DNA from: Novipirellula artificiosorum
GTDB lineage: Bacteria; Planctomycetota; Planctomycetia; Pirellulales; Pirellulaceae
DNA: 64,000 nucleotides
Reading direction: 5' to 3'
Assembly (NCBI RefSeq): GCF_007860135.1
Contig: NZ_SJPV01000003.1
Location: 62,001-126,000, forward strand
The notes beneath the pieces are model-generated. The model did no database searches, was not told where the DNA came from, and worked only from the letters and a program-made list of their open reading frames with translations. The translations under genes were made by a program, and so were the position numbers. Below are positions 28,963-37,627 of the stretch, one piece after another (position 1 is the stretch's first letter; every line of letters begins with the position of its first letter).

Positions 28963-30765
28963 ATGGTTGTTCCACCACCCAGGGAAGTCGTTTTTGAGGC
29001 GTCGCAGAACCGGCATCGGACGCGGAATGCTGGGGTTGTCGTTCCGAAGCACAGCGTCAAACGTGCCGAGTTGGGGTTGGAAGCGAATCGGAACGGGTCG
29101 GGTCGCAACGGGGCGGGTCGGGACGAGGACGGGCAATCGCGACGCCGCTGGGCGGGCGACGTCCACATCCTCACAGAGGCTCAGTCCGACACGAGCGATG
29201 CTGCCAAGGTGGGGGATGAGGAGGTGCCGTTGGCGAATCATCGCCGGAGCTTCTATGACACTCCCGCTTGGCTTGTCAGCACCGTCTTCCACCTGTTTCT
29301 ACTCTTGATCCTTGCTTTGGTCACGCCGCTGCGAAACGAACCGGGCACGCTACTGCTTTCCGCTGCTCAGACGCAACCACGCGATGCACCGGCACTGGCC
29401 GAATTTGCGATCGAATCGATCGCGATTGATGCGTTCCCCGAGATGGAAGAAATCGAGTCCGACGTGGATATGGAGCCGTCGGTCCGCGACATTGTTGTGG
29501 AGAATCCGGTCGAGACAACACCGACACCGCTCCAAGTCGACGATCTGTTTTCGGCATACACGATCAGGTCGGGGGCCACCGTGATCCCCAACTTTGAAGC
29601 GCCAGGCAGCAAAGGGGACGTCGGCAGCATCCGAGACGGCATGTTTAGCGGACGCACTGGGGCGATGAAACAGCGACTGCTCGAATCGGCCGGCGGGACC
29701 GAGTTGACCGAGCAGGCGGTCGCGCTCGGGTTGGCTTGGTTAAAACGACAACAGCATTACGATGGCAGTTGGAGTTTGATGGGGCCCTATCGCGATGGCG
29801 GTCGAGTGGACAGCAAGACAGCCGCAACGGCGATGGCGATGTTAGCGTTCATGGGCGCCGGAAACACTCACCGCGAAGGCCCGTACAGCGAAGAATTATT
29901 GCGAGCGGTAAAGTGGCTGATCAGCCAGCAGGACAGCACGGGTTGGATGGCGAACAATTCTCAGCACAATCATAAGATGTATGCCCAGGCCCAAGCGACA
30001 ATCGCCTTGTGCGAACTCTATGGCATGACCGGTGAATCGTGGCTTCGTCCGCGTGCTCAGTTGGCATGTGACTTTGCCTCGCTCGCTCAGTCGCCTCCCG
30101 GAGGTTGGCGATACGAGCCACACTACGATAGCGATACTTCGGTGACGGGGTGGTTTGTGATGGGGCTGCAGAGTGGAATAGCGGCGGGATTAGAAGTCGA
30201 CCCCCTGGTCTTCGATCGGGTCGACCAGTACCTGAATTCGGTCGAAGCGTCTTACGGCGCGGCGTACGCGTACCAGCGAGGCGATCCTCAATCGCGAGCC
30301 ATGTCCGCCGAGGGGTTGCTGTGTCGACAATACTTGGGGTGGAAACCGAACTCGGGCCCGATGACCAAGGGGCTGCAATCGTTGGTGATGAACGAACCCA
30401 TCGATTTGGACCGCCGTGATGTCTATTATTGGTACTACGCGACCCAGGCCATTCACCACTTCGGAGGACCACTCTGGGAACAATGGAATGATCGGATGCG
30501 GGTGGTGCTGCCTGCGTCGCAGCAACGGCAGGCGCCCGAAGCAGGAAGTTGGTCGCCGCAGGGCGACGCCTGGGGCCACAGTGGCGGTCGCTTGTACACA
30601 ACTTGTCTCTCTCTGTACTGCTTAGAAGTCTATTACCGCCACATGCCGCTTTATCAGCCGCAGGAACAGGACGCGGCAAAGAACGAAGCAGTCGTGGAGC
30701 CACCTGAGTCAACCGAGGGTGACTCTTTGCAAGAGACCACAGACGGCGACGAACCGTTGTTCTGA
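28963..30765 (+). CDS. Membrane-anchored terpene-cyclase/prenyltransferase-fold protein
   Basis: Up to 600 residues. The first about 85 residues are basic, low-complexity and may be non-coding; a GTG at 29209 is an alternative start. One transmembrane segment lies near 103-121, followed by a linker. From about 245 to 560 runs an alpha-toroid with squalene-cyclase-type repeats: LAWLKRQQHYDGSWSL, AVKWLISQQDSTGWM, DFASLAQSPPGGWRY and the repeated Q/W-rich helices. The DxDD motif of hopene cyclases is not evident, so a binding or scaffold function may be more likely than cyclisation. Such proteins recur in planctomycetes. Confidence 0.75.
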   Translation: MVVPPPREVVFEASQNRHRTRNAGVVVPKHSVKRAELGLEANRNGSGRNGAGRDEDGQSRRRWAGDVHILTEAQSDTSDAAKVGDEEVPLANHRRSFYDTPAWLVSTVFHLFLLLILALVTPLRNEPGTLLLSAAQTQPRDAPALAEFAIESIAIDAFPEMEEIESDVDMEPSVRDIVVENPVETTPTPLQVDDLFSAYTIRSGATVIPNFEAPGSKGDVGSIRDGMFSGRTGAMKQRLLESAGGTELTEQAVALGLAWLKRQQHYDGSWSLMGPYRDGGRVDSKTAATAMAMLAFMGAGNTHREGPYSEELLRAVKWLISQQDSTGWMANNSQHNHKMYAQAQATIALCELYGMTGESWLRPRAQLACDFASLAQSPPGGWRYEPHYDSDTSVTGWFVMGLQSGIAAGLEVDPLVFDRVDQYLNSVEASYGAAYAYQRGDPQSRAMSAEGLLCRQYLGWKPNSGPMTKGLQSLVMNEPIDLDRRDVYYWYYATQAIHHFGGPLWEQWNDRMRVVLPASQQRQAPEAGSWSPQGDAWGHSGGRLYTTCLSLYCLEVYYRHMPLYQPQEQDAAKNEAVVEPPESTEGDSLQETTDGDEPLF

Positions 30766-31028
30766 CGGTGCACGTCCGATTACCTTTGGTGGACCGCCGA
30801 AACGGCGCTGCGACAGCTTGTTTCATTAAATTGAGCGGATTCACCCGCTTGCGACAGAGCAAAGCGGACGCATGACGACGCTCAGGTGCAAACAATAGCC
30901 AGGTTTTGCCCCTTTTTTTGCCGAAAAAACTGCTGAACGTGTCAAGGCTTCTTGATTGGTTGTCTACAATTAACGGGAATGCGGCGTTCAACACACTCTA
31001 CTCAAACAAACGAACGGTTCAGAATACT

Positions 31029-31463
31029 ATGAATGCGAATCGCAACATTACCCGCATCGATAGAGAATCTTCGGGCGGTTACCTCGTACGGATTATGCGA
31101 AAGGGCAAGAAGACATCAAAGTTCTTTTCCGATTCCGAGAACGGCGGCAAGAAAAAGGCGTTGACTGCGGCCCGGGCGTTCCGGGACGGACAAGAGAAAA
31201 AGATGAAGGGATACACATCCAAAGAACTCTCCAAGATCATGCGTTCGAACAACACTTCAGGCGTTGTTGGTGTTCGGTTGGTAGAGGAAGTCGATATGCG
31301 TTGGCCATCACAGCCCACCTATTTGTACTGGGTTGCTCAGTGGAGTCCGAAAAAGGGAGTCCGCAAGACGAAGCGTTTTTCCGTCGAGAAGTATGGTGAT
31401 GAAGAAGCGTATCGGCTCGCTTGTCTTGCCAGGAAAAAGGGCGTTTCCGCAATGAAAGCGTAG
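31029..31463 (+). CDS. AP2-type DNA-binding domain protein
   Basis: 144 residues, very basic. Two related units are visible: SGGYLVRIMRKGKKTSKFFSD...KKKALTAARAFRD (about 14-55) and SGVVGVRLVEE...YWVAQWSP...TKRFSVEKYGDEEAYRLACLARKKG (about 76-138). They fit the AP2/ERF-like beta-sheet-plus-helix fold (W-x-A...G-x-F-x2-E-A) seen in bacterial and phage homing endonucleases, but no HNH or integrase domain is attached. A solitary DNA-binding protein, possibly derived from a mobile element. ATG at 31029 is chosen as the domain start; an earlier frame start has no similarity. Confidence 0.7.
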   Translation: MNANRNITRIDRESSGGYLVRIMRKGKKTSKFFSDSENGGKKKALTAARAFRDGQEKKMKGYTSKELSKIMRSNNTSGVVGVRLVEEVDMRWPSQPTYLYWVAQWSPKKGVRKTKRFSVEKYGDEEAYRLACLARKKGVSAMKA

Positions 31464-31530
31464 AGCAGCGTCGCCGCAACCGGTTGAGTTGACGCTCGCC
31501 GACACCCTCTTCGCAGGTAGCAAGAGCCTC

Positions 31531-31821
31531 ATGATTCCGATCCATTGGAGCAACGAGACTTGCACATTCGATGTCCACGTCACGCCGAAGGCAAAACGAG
31601 CTTCGATCGGAGGTATGCATGATGGGGCCCTGCGAGTCGCCGTGCTTCAACCGGCCGACAAGGGGAAAGCAAACAAGGCGGTAGCGGAATCGATCGCCTC
31701 GACACTGGGCATTGCGAAATCGCGGGTCGAGATCATCCGAGGCCACACGTCGCGTCGAAAGACGGTCTCGATTCATGACGTCAAGCGAATCGATCTGCAG
31801 CCGTTGATCGATCTGGGTTAG
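31531..31821 (+). CDS. DUF167/YggU-family protein
   Basis: 96 residues: FDVHVTPKAKRASIGGMHDGALRVAVLQPADKGKANKAVAESIASTLGI followed by VEIIRGHTSRRKTVSI, the complete DUF167 pattern. Function of the family is unknown. The ATG at 31531 matches the family start. Confidence 0.88.
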   Translation: MIPIHWSNETCTFDVHVTPKAKRASIGGMHDGALRVAVLQPADKGKANKAVAESIASTLGIAKSRVEIIRGHTSRRKTVSIHDVKRIDLQPLIDLG

Positions 31822-31965
31822 AGCTTCTTGCGAGTGCCCGTACGAGTGTGGAACGCCTGCCCGACGGCGGACACGTCTCTCGAGTCGACGGGCAGCAAGA
31901 ATTGCAAGGACGCGATGTTCAAAGGTTGGTGAGGTTCGGGTAAACTTCGGGTTGATGCCCATTCG

Positions 31966-34900
31966 ATGGTGCATGGATATGCCCGACCTTTTTTGCCAAG
32001 CGAACGGACTACGCCTGTGTCGAACGACAATCCCTTTTCGCAGAATTATTCACCTTCGCCCCCTCGCTTTTCACAAACTCCGTCTTCCCCACCCCATTCG
32101 CCAGGCAACCGCGTGTTCGTCGTGCTGGGGGTGATCGCCTTGGGGGTCATGTTGTTCTGTGGCGGCATCGGATTGGTCGTTTTTTTTGCGGCTCGCCAGA
32201 TTGCCCAGCCGAGCTCAGGCATTGAACAACCCGAGCGTGTTGGCGGGTTCCAAGCCGATGCGGATCGGTTCAACCAAGTTCTCGCCCGATTGAGTAGTGA
32301 CCCTGGCTTCAAGCCGACCACAACCGATCCAGAACTCGAGCGATTCCTCGAGCGGTCCATCGAAGATTCAACGGCGGGTGATGAGATTGCATTTAGTCGC
32401 GATCAGTTCATTGAAGCGGTGGCAAACAGCAAAGCGAGCGGAGGAAGCTTTGGCTTCCTGGATCGATTGACTCTGCGCACCTGGCTTGACGAATATCCGC
32501 CAGCTCCAGCCAGCCTGGATGATTTCACACGAGTCATCGACATCCGAATGGCCCCATCTGGCAATCTGGCAGAAGTCGATCTGCTTAGCTACAGCGAGGA
32601 AAGCCAAATCGATGCATTGGAGTGGTTCTTGGCGAAAGAGAACGACCAGTGGAGGCTTTACGATTGGCAACGAATGGCGTTCGGTCGACGAATGTCCGAT
32701 GAGTATGCGTCCTATATAAAAGGCGAACCACCGATCGACGAAGGCTACGACCTGGCAATGGAGCTGCTCTCAGAAGCGGAAATTGCCTGGTATGAGGACC
32801 GCCGCGAGGAAGCACGACGGTTGCTGCTTGAAGCCGAAAAGAAGCCGATGCTAGCAGCCGATCGATCGGTGGCTCGTTTGCGAACGGCACACACGTGGAT
32901 GCGACTTGAAGAGTATGACGAGGCGATTCGGGTGATGAAGACCATCTCCGATCCCAATGGCATGTGGGGTGTATGGCCTTCGATGGCCGTCTGTTTGTGG
33001 AGCCTCGATCGGAACGAGGATGCGTTGGAAGCAGCACGCAACGCTGAAAAACAAGCTCCCGATCACCCGAATACTCGTTGGATCTTGTCGGAAGTCCTAC
33101 GCGATCTCGACCGTGACGACGAGGCGGCGGGGTACGCAGTCAAGGCACTGCAGGTGTGTCCGCATGACCCAACGCTGATTCGCTCGGTTGTCGACCGCCT
33201 GCGTGTGGAAGATGTCCCGGTTTTGGTTGAATTGCAAGCGGTCGCGGGAAACAACGAGGATTGGGCATCGCTCCTTGATGCGGCGATTTACGACGAGCCA
33301 TTTGCCAAAAAGTTGGCCGAAGAGATTTCAGCGCGAGACACGTTGCCGAAAGGATTGCATCAGCTGGCCCGAGGGGCGTTGGCGTGGGCCAACGAGGATC
33401 ACGATTTGGCTGCGACGCATTTTCTCGCAGCCGAACGGGCAGCCGAACGCGAGTCTCTCAAAAGCTTAGCAGCTGAAAACTATTTGAGCCTGCGGATGCT
33501 CGAAGATCGCTACGACGAACTGTTCTCCGAATCCGACGACTTGAATGCTACGTTGAAGTCGCTGTTCCTACTTGCTTGCGAAGACGAGCTCTACTGCGAC
33601 GAGGCATTACTGCTTCAGTCGCTGGAAAAACGATCGTCCGATCTGCCCATCGGCTGGGCGACGGGGTTAAAGGCTTGGGCCGAGTTCATGTTGGATCAAC
33701 ACGAAACGGCATTTGCCGATTTTGATGCATTTGATAAGTGGCTTGACGCGAATCCTGATTCGCTTTCGGAACAGGATCGTTGGGTCATCGACACCACCGA
33801 TTACTATTTGGCGTCATTGCTGCTGCGTCTTGGCCGGCCGATGGAAGTGATTCAGCGATGGCCTGAGAGCGTTGCCCGTCACGAACAGGTTGGCACTTCG
33901 TTGTTACAAACGGGTAATCGCGAGCAGATCGTTGCCTTCTTAAAGGACACGCAGCAAACGCCAAGCGAATCGGTCGAGTTGCAACGGTTGCGTCTACAGG
34001 CTGCGGAGGCGTTTTTCGATGGTGATGCCCGTCGTGGTGATGAGTTGCAGCAGCAAGCAGTTGAGTTGAGTCGAAGTGTCTATAGCGACGATCAAACTTA
34101 TTGGGCTGACGAACTATTGCGGCAGCGAGCGATTGACTTGGTTTGGAGCCGGTTGATTCGGCAAGGTCAGACCGAGATCGCCGGAGCCAGCGAGATGACC
34201 CCCGAGGATCGCGAAACCTTTATGCTCGCTGCGATTTCCGAATCCGTCGACCTGCGGGATGCAGAGCAGGTACAGGTATGGGCAAAGCAAGCGGAAAACA
34301 TGGGGATCGTATCCGGTGATTCCTACGCCAGCATTCAAGCACAGATCGGTGAGTTCGAGTTGGCGCGAGGGCACAGTGCGGCGAGTGCCGAGGCTTTCAA
34401 ACGTGCGGTCGACCATACGGAAACCGATCGAACTTGGTATCGCCAACACCAAGTTGAGAACGTTATGGAAGCATTGCTGCTGTCCAAGCATGCCGACCGA
34501 ATCGAACAAGCCCGCAGTTGGTTGTCGACCCAGTCAAGCGAGAGCGACGGCGTTCCGCTTCGCGTTACGGTCGATTTGGCCGCAGGCGATTCCGAAACGC
34601 TCGTTTCCGCATTGCAACAGGTTGATCCCGACGACGTTTCGAGCTGGTTGAGCCAGTCGCTCACACGCAAGCTCCTACTGCCGCAGCTCGACAAGGCGTG
34701 GGCGCTCGAACTGTTACAACAGCACCCTGTCACGATCTCGAGTGTCCCCTGTGCGGCGACCGGTGAATTGGTGATGGGGGAAGGAGGAGACATCACTCTC
34801 GCCGTTGTCCAGCGGTTGATTGGCGAAGCCTTGGGTGAACGGTTTGTTGCCAAATCGATACCGGTCAAGCCGCTCGAGCAGGACGATGCGGCGTGGATGG

Positions 34901-35481
34901 TGACGTCCTCGACCGGGCAGCGGGTCTTAGTTCAGTGGTCGCACCCGAAATACGAGATTGGCGAGTTGCCACCGATGCTTGCCAGTTCGCTCAGCGAGCC
35001 GTTGCGGAGAATGACGATCTGCATTTTGGACGACCTTCCCTCCGCTCAAGAGCGATTGTTTCAGGTTGCTTCGCGAGCCGCCGGCGAGACTGCAATCCTT
35101 TTCTGTTGGGACAACCAGGATAGGAAATGGATAGGACCCGATCTTTCGCAGAAATTAAAATGGGACGATCGTGTTCCTGTCTCACCTTCGATGCCCATTG
35201 TCACGTTGATCGAAACGCTCGAGACGGATGACGATGCCGATTTCGTTGACCTCGAAGAGTGGGACAAGCGATTGCAAGATTCCGGTGGTGAGCTCGACAT
35301 TTTCTTGACGCTTTCAGCAGGGCCCGTTGTCGAGCGGCTTCCAGGTGTGTTGGTGGGGGTCAATTCAGAAGAGTACGATTTGTTGGTTCGACCGCGACGC
35401 GATAGTGTACTGGACCCCCTTGTCAAGAATGGGGTGGTTTACACAACTTACTCCAGCATGATCGAACACGACGGCCCCTAA
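31966..35481 (+). CDS. Large membrane-anchored TPR-like protein
   Basis: 1171 residues. A Pro/Ser-rich N-terminus precedes one strong transmembrane segment (about 49-75, VFVVLGVIALGVMLFCGGIGLVVFF). The rest, about 1090 residues, is acidic and helical with degenerate TPR units, for example YDEAIRVMKTISDPNG, DRNEDALEAARNAEKQAPDHPNTRWILSEVLRDLDRDDEAAGYAVKALQVCP. A GTG at 32017 (SNDNPFSQ) is an alternative start. The C-terminal 170 residues look like a separate alpha/beta domain. The next gene starts 13 bases after the stop, so the protein likely works with the double AAA+ and VWA proteins. Confidence 0.78.
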   Translation: MVHGYARPFLPSERTTPVSNDNPFSQNYSPSPPRFSQTPSSPPHSPGNRVFVVLGVIALGVMLFCGGIGLVVFFAARQIAQPSSGIEQPERVGGFQADADRFNQVLARLSSDPGFKPTTTDPELERFLERSIEDSTAGDEIAFSRDQFIEAVANSKASGGSFGFLDRLTLRTWLDEYPPAPASLDDFTRVIDIRMAPSGNLAEVDLLSYSEESQIDALEWFLAKENDQWRLYDWQRMAFGRRMSDEYASYIKGEPPIDEGYDLAMELLSEAEIAWYEDRREEARRLLLEAEKKPMLAADRSVARLRTAHTWMRLEEYDEAIRVMKTISDPNGMWGVWPSMAVCLWSLDRNEDALEAARNAEKQAPDHPNTRWILSEVLRDLDRDDEAAGYAVKALQVCPHDPTLIRSVVDRLRVEDVPVLVELQAVAGNNEDWASLLDAAIYDEPFAKKLAEEISARDTLPKGLHQLARGALAWANEDHDLAATHFLAAERAAERESLKSLAAENYLSLRMLEDRYDELFSESDDLNATLKSLFLLACEDELYCDEALLLQSLEKRSSDLPIGWATGLKAWAEFMLDQHETAFADFDAFDKWLDANPDSLSEQDRWVIDTTDYYLASLLLRLGRPMEVIQRWPESVARHEQVGTSLLQTGNREQIVAFLKDTQQTPSESVELQRLRLQAAEAFFDGDARRGDELQQQAVELSRSVYSDDQTYWADELLRQRAIDLVWSRLIRQGQTEIAGASEMTPEDRETFMLAAISESVDLRDAEQVQVWAKQAENMGIVSGDSYASIQAQIGEFELARGHSAASAEAFKRAVDHTETDRTWYRQHQVENVMEALLLSKHADRIEQARSWLSTQSSESDGVPLRVTVDLAAGDSETLVSALQQVDPDDVSSWLSQSLTRKLLLPQLDKAWALELLQQHPVTISSVPCAATGELVMGEGGDITLAVVQRLIGEALGERFVAKSIPVKPLEQDDAAWMVTSSTGQRVLVQWSHPKYEIGELPPMLASSLSEPLRRMTICILDDLPSAQERLFQVASRAAGETAILFCWDNQDRKWIGPDLSQKLKWDDRVPVSPSMPIVTLIETLETDDDADFVDLEEWDKRLQDSGGELDIFLTLSAGPVVERLPGVLVGVNSEEYDLLVRPRRDSVLDPLVKNGVVYTTYSSMIEHDGP

Positions 35482-35494
35482 TCGCGAACTGCCA

Positions 35495-37624
35495 TTGAGT
35501 ACGAATGGCAACAAAGGTGAACTTGTCTTGGCTTCAAACGAATCGTTTTGGCTCCCCACGCCTCGCAAAGAGATCCTGCCGACGATTTTGTCGGCGCTGC
35601 GAGAACGATTCGTGTTTTGCGACGAAATTGCAGACCTGCTGTCGGCCGCATTCTACGAACCGTGCAACGTCTTGCTGTGGGGGCCCGGGGGGCATGGCAA
35701 ATCGGAGATGGCCGTCACCGCCCTCAAGGCGTTGGGACTGGAAGACCAAGAGATCTTCATTCAATCATTTGGTGAGGGGATGAGTGAAGACCGCTTGTGG
35801 GGCGGTCCCGACATGGCGTCGCTGGACACCTGCGTGCGCTATGACACGACGCGATCATTCCTGGCATCTCAGTACAAAGTGGTCATTTTTGAAGAGCTGT
35901 TTGATGCACCGGCCCAAGCCCTGCTGCCGCTGAAGGACGTACTCACCCGACGCGTGTTCATGAACGGTCCCGAACGGGTTGAGATGGCGGCAAAAGTCGT
36001 GATCGCGTGCACCAACAAGGATCCGCGGGAATTTGCCGAAGACAGCGATGCCGTTGCTGCCTTGATGGAACGGTTTTTGTTGCAAAAGGAAGTCCGCTGG
36101 CCGAGTTACCAAGCGAAGCACTACCGGGAACTGTTCGCAAAGATCCGCCCCGATAGCAGTCGGGGCGGCAAGCAGTTGCAAACCATGTTGTCCAAAGTCA
36201 TCGCAGGCTTGAATGAGGACAAGACGTTTGTGATGTCGCCGCGAATGGCCATTCAATCGCTCGAAGTGGTCAGCAACGCGGCTCGAATTCATGGAGACGA
36301 TACGGTGACGGCGGAATCGTTTCAAAGCATTCGATTCGTCCAAGGCATGCAGTCGTATACCGCTGATTTGGCTCGACGGATTGAAAAACAATTGCCGGGT
36401 GGAACCTCTGCCGACGAATCCACAGCCGAGTCGATACAGATCAATTTGTCCGACCGTGATTTCTCGCATACCGATCACGGCCCACTTAAAACACCGCGTG
36501 GTGAGATCCCTGGCGTGGTGTCCGAGGCCTTGGCGTCCAGATTTGTGCACTGTGACGAGATCATTCAAGTGCTGACCCACGCATTCTTCCAGCCCTGCAA
36601 TGTCCTGCTGTGGGGGCCCGGGGGCCATGGCAAGTCCGACATGGTCATGACGGCGCTGCGAGAATTGGGATATCGAGAAGAGGAAATCTTCCTGCAATCC
36701 TTTGGGGAGGGAATGACCGAAGATCGCTTGTGGGGTGGACCGAATATTGCAAAACTTGATGTCTGCTTGGAATACGACACCGCCCGGTCCTTCCTACCCT
36801 ACGAAGTGGTCGTCTTGGAGGAGATCCTTGATGCGTCGAGCCAGGCCCTGTTGCCGCTAAAGGATGTTTTGACGCGGCGTGTGTTCATGAATGGCAACCA
36901 AGCGGTACCGATGCGGTCTCAGGCGATCGTCGCATGCACGAACAAGGATCCGCGGCAATTTGCCAAGGACTCGGACGCGGTCAAAGCACTGCTGGAACGG
37001 TTCCCGCTGCAACTCGAAGTCCGCTGGCCCTCGTACGAGCAAGCCGACTATGAAGCCTTGTTTAGCAAAACAAATCCCGATGCCGGACCCGATCGCAGGA
37101 AATTGAACCGAATCTATGCACACGTGATCGCGAATCTGAACGATGAGCGTGATTCGGGGTTCCATGTGTCGCCGCGAATCGCATTGGGCGGATTGCGATT
37201 GGCAGCCAACAGTGTCGGGCGTCACGGACGCCGCAAAATGATTGTCGAAGACATTTTGACGATCCGCAATGTTCAGGGAATGGAATCGTATAATCAGGAT
37301 GTCGAAGCCATGATCCGATCGGCGCTATTGGAAGGTGGAGTTGAGGTGCTATTAAGTGACATTGACGAACGAGCGAGTCGATTGCACGGGCGGATGCAGG
37401 AGATCAATGAAAAGTTCGACCTGGCAAAAGGTCTTGATGATGAAGCACGCGGCGATGTCAACGACGATGCAATCACCGCGATGGTCGACTTGATGAGTAG
37501 CATGGACTCGCTCAAGCACGAGCTGGACTATCTGCAGGTTTCGGATCCCGCACTGCTAAAATGGAAAAAACGAAGCGAGAAATTGGTCGACGAGTTGGCG
37601 GCGGAAGTCGAAGCGGGAAGTTAG
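35495..37624 (+). CDS. Tandem MoxR-type AAA+ ATPase (two AAA+ domains)
   Basis: 709 residues with two consecutive MoxR-like AAA+ domains. Domain 1: Walker A GPGGHGKS (about 63-70), Walker B VVIFEEL (about 129), sensor-1 ACTNKDP (about 170). Domain 2: GPGGHGKS (about 373), VVVLEEI (about 434), ACTNKDP (about 475). The two halves are alike even at DNA level, including GEGM-EDRLWGGP and PLKDVLTRRVFMNG, indicating internal duplication. A helical tail (about 620-709) follows. MoxR ATPases act as chaperones with VWA partners, and a VWA gene follows 3 bases after the stop. The start appears to be TTG. Confidence 0.9.
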   Translation: MSTNGNKGELVLASNESFWLPTPRKEILPTILSALRERFVFCDEIADLLSAAFYEPCNVLLWGPGGHGKSEMAVTALKALGLEDQEIFIQSFGEGMSEDRLWGGPDMASLDTCVRYDTTRSFLASQYKVVIFEELFDAPAQALLPLKDVLTRRVFMNGPERVEMAAKVVIACTNKDPREFAEDSDAVAALMERFLLQKEVRWPSYQAKHYRELFAKIRPDSSRGGKQLQTMLSKVIAGLNEDKTFVMSPRMAIQSLEVVSNAARIHGDDTVTAESFQSIRFVQGMQSYTADLARRIEKQLPGGTSADESTAESIQINLSDRDFSHTDHGPLKTPRGEIPGVVSEALASRFVHCDEIIQVLTHAFFQPCNVLLWGPGGHGKSDMVMTALRELGYREEEIFLQSFGEGMTEDRLWGGPNIAKLDVCLEYDTARSFLPYEVVVLEEILDASSQALLPLKDVLTRRVFMNGNQAVPMRSQAIVACTNKDPRQFAKDSDAVKALLERFPLQLEVRWPSYEQADYEALFSKTNPDAGPDRRKLNRIYAHVIANLNDERDSGFHVSPRIALGGLRLAANSVGRHGRRKMIVEDILTIRNVQGMESYNQDVEAMIRSALLEGGVEVLLSDIDERASRLHGRMQEINEKFDLAKGLDDEARGDVNDDAITAMVDLMSSMDSLKHELDYLQVSDPALLKWKKRSEKLVDELAAEVEAGS

Positions 37625-37627
37625 CCG

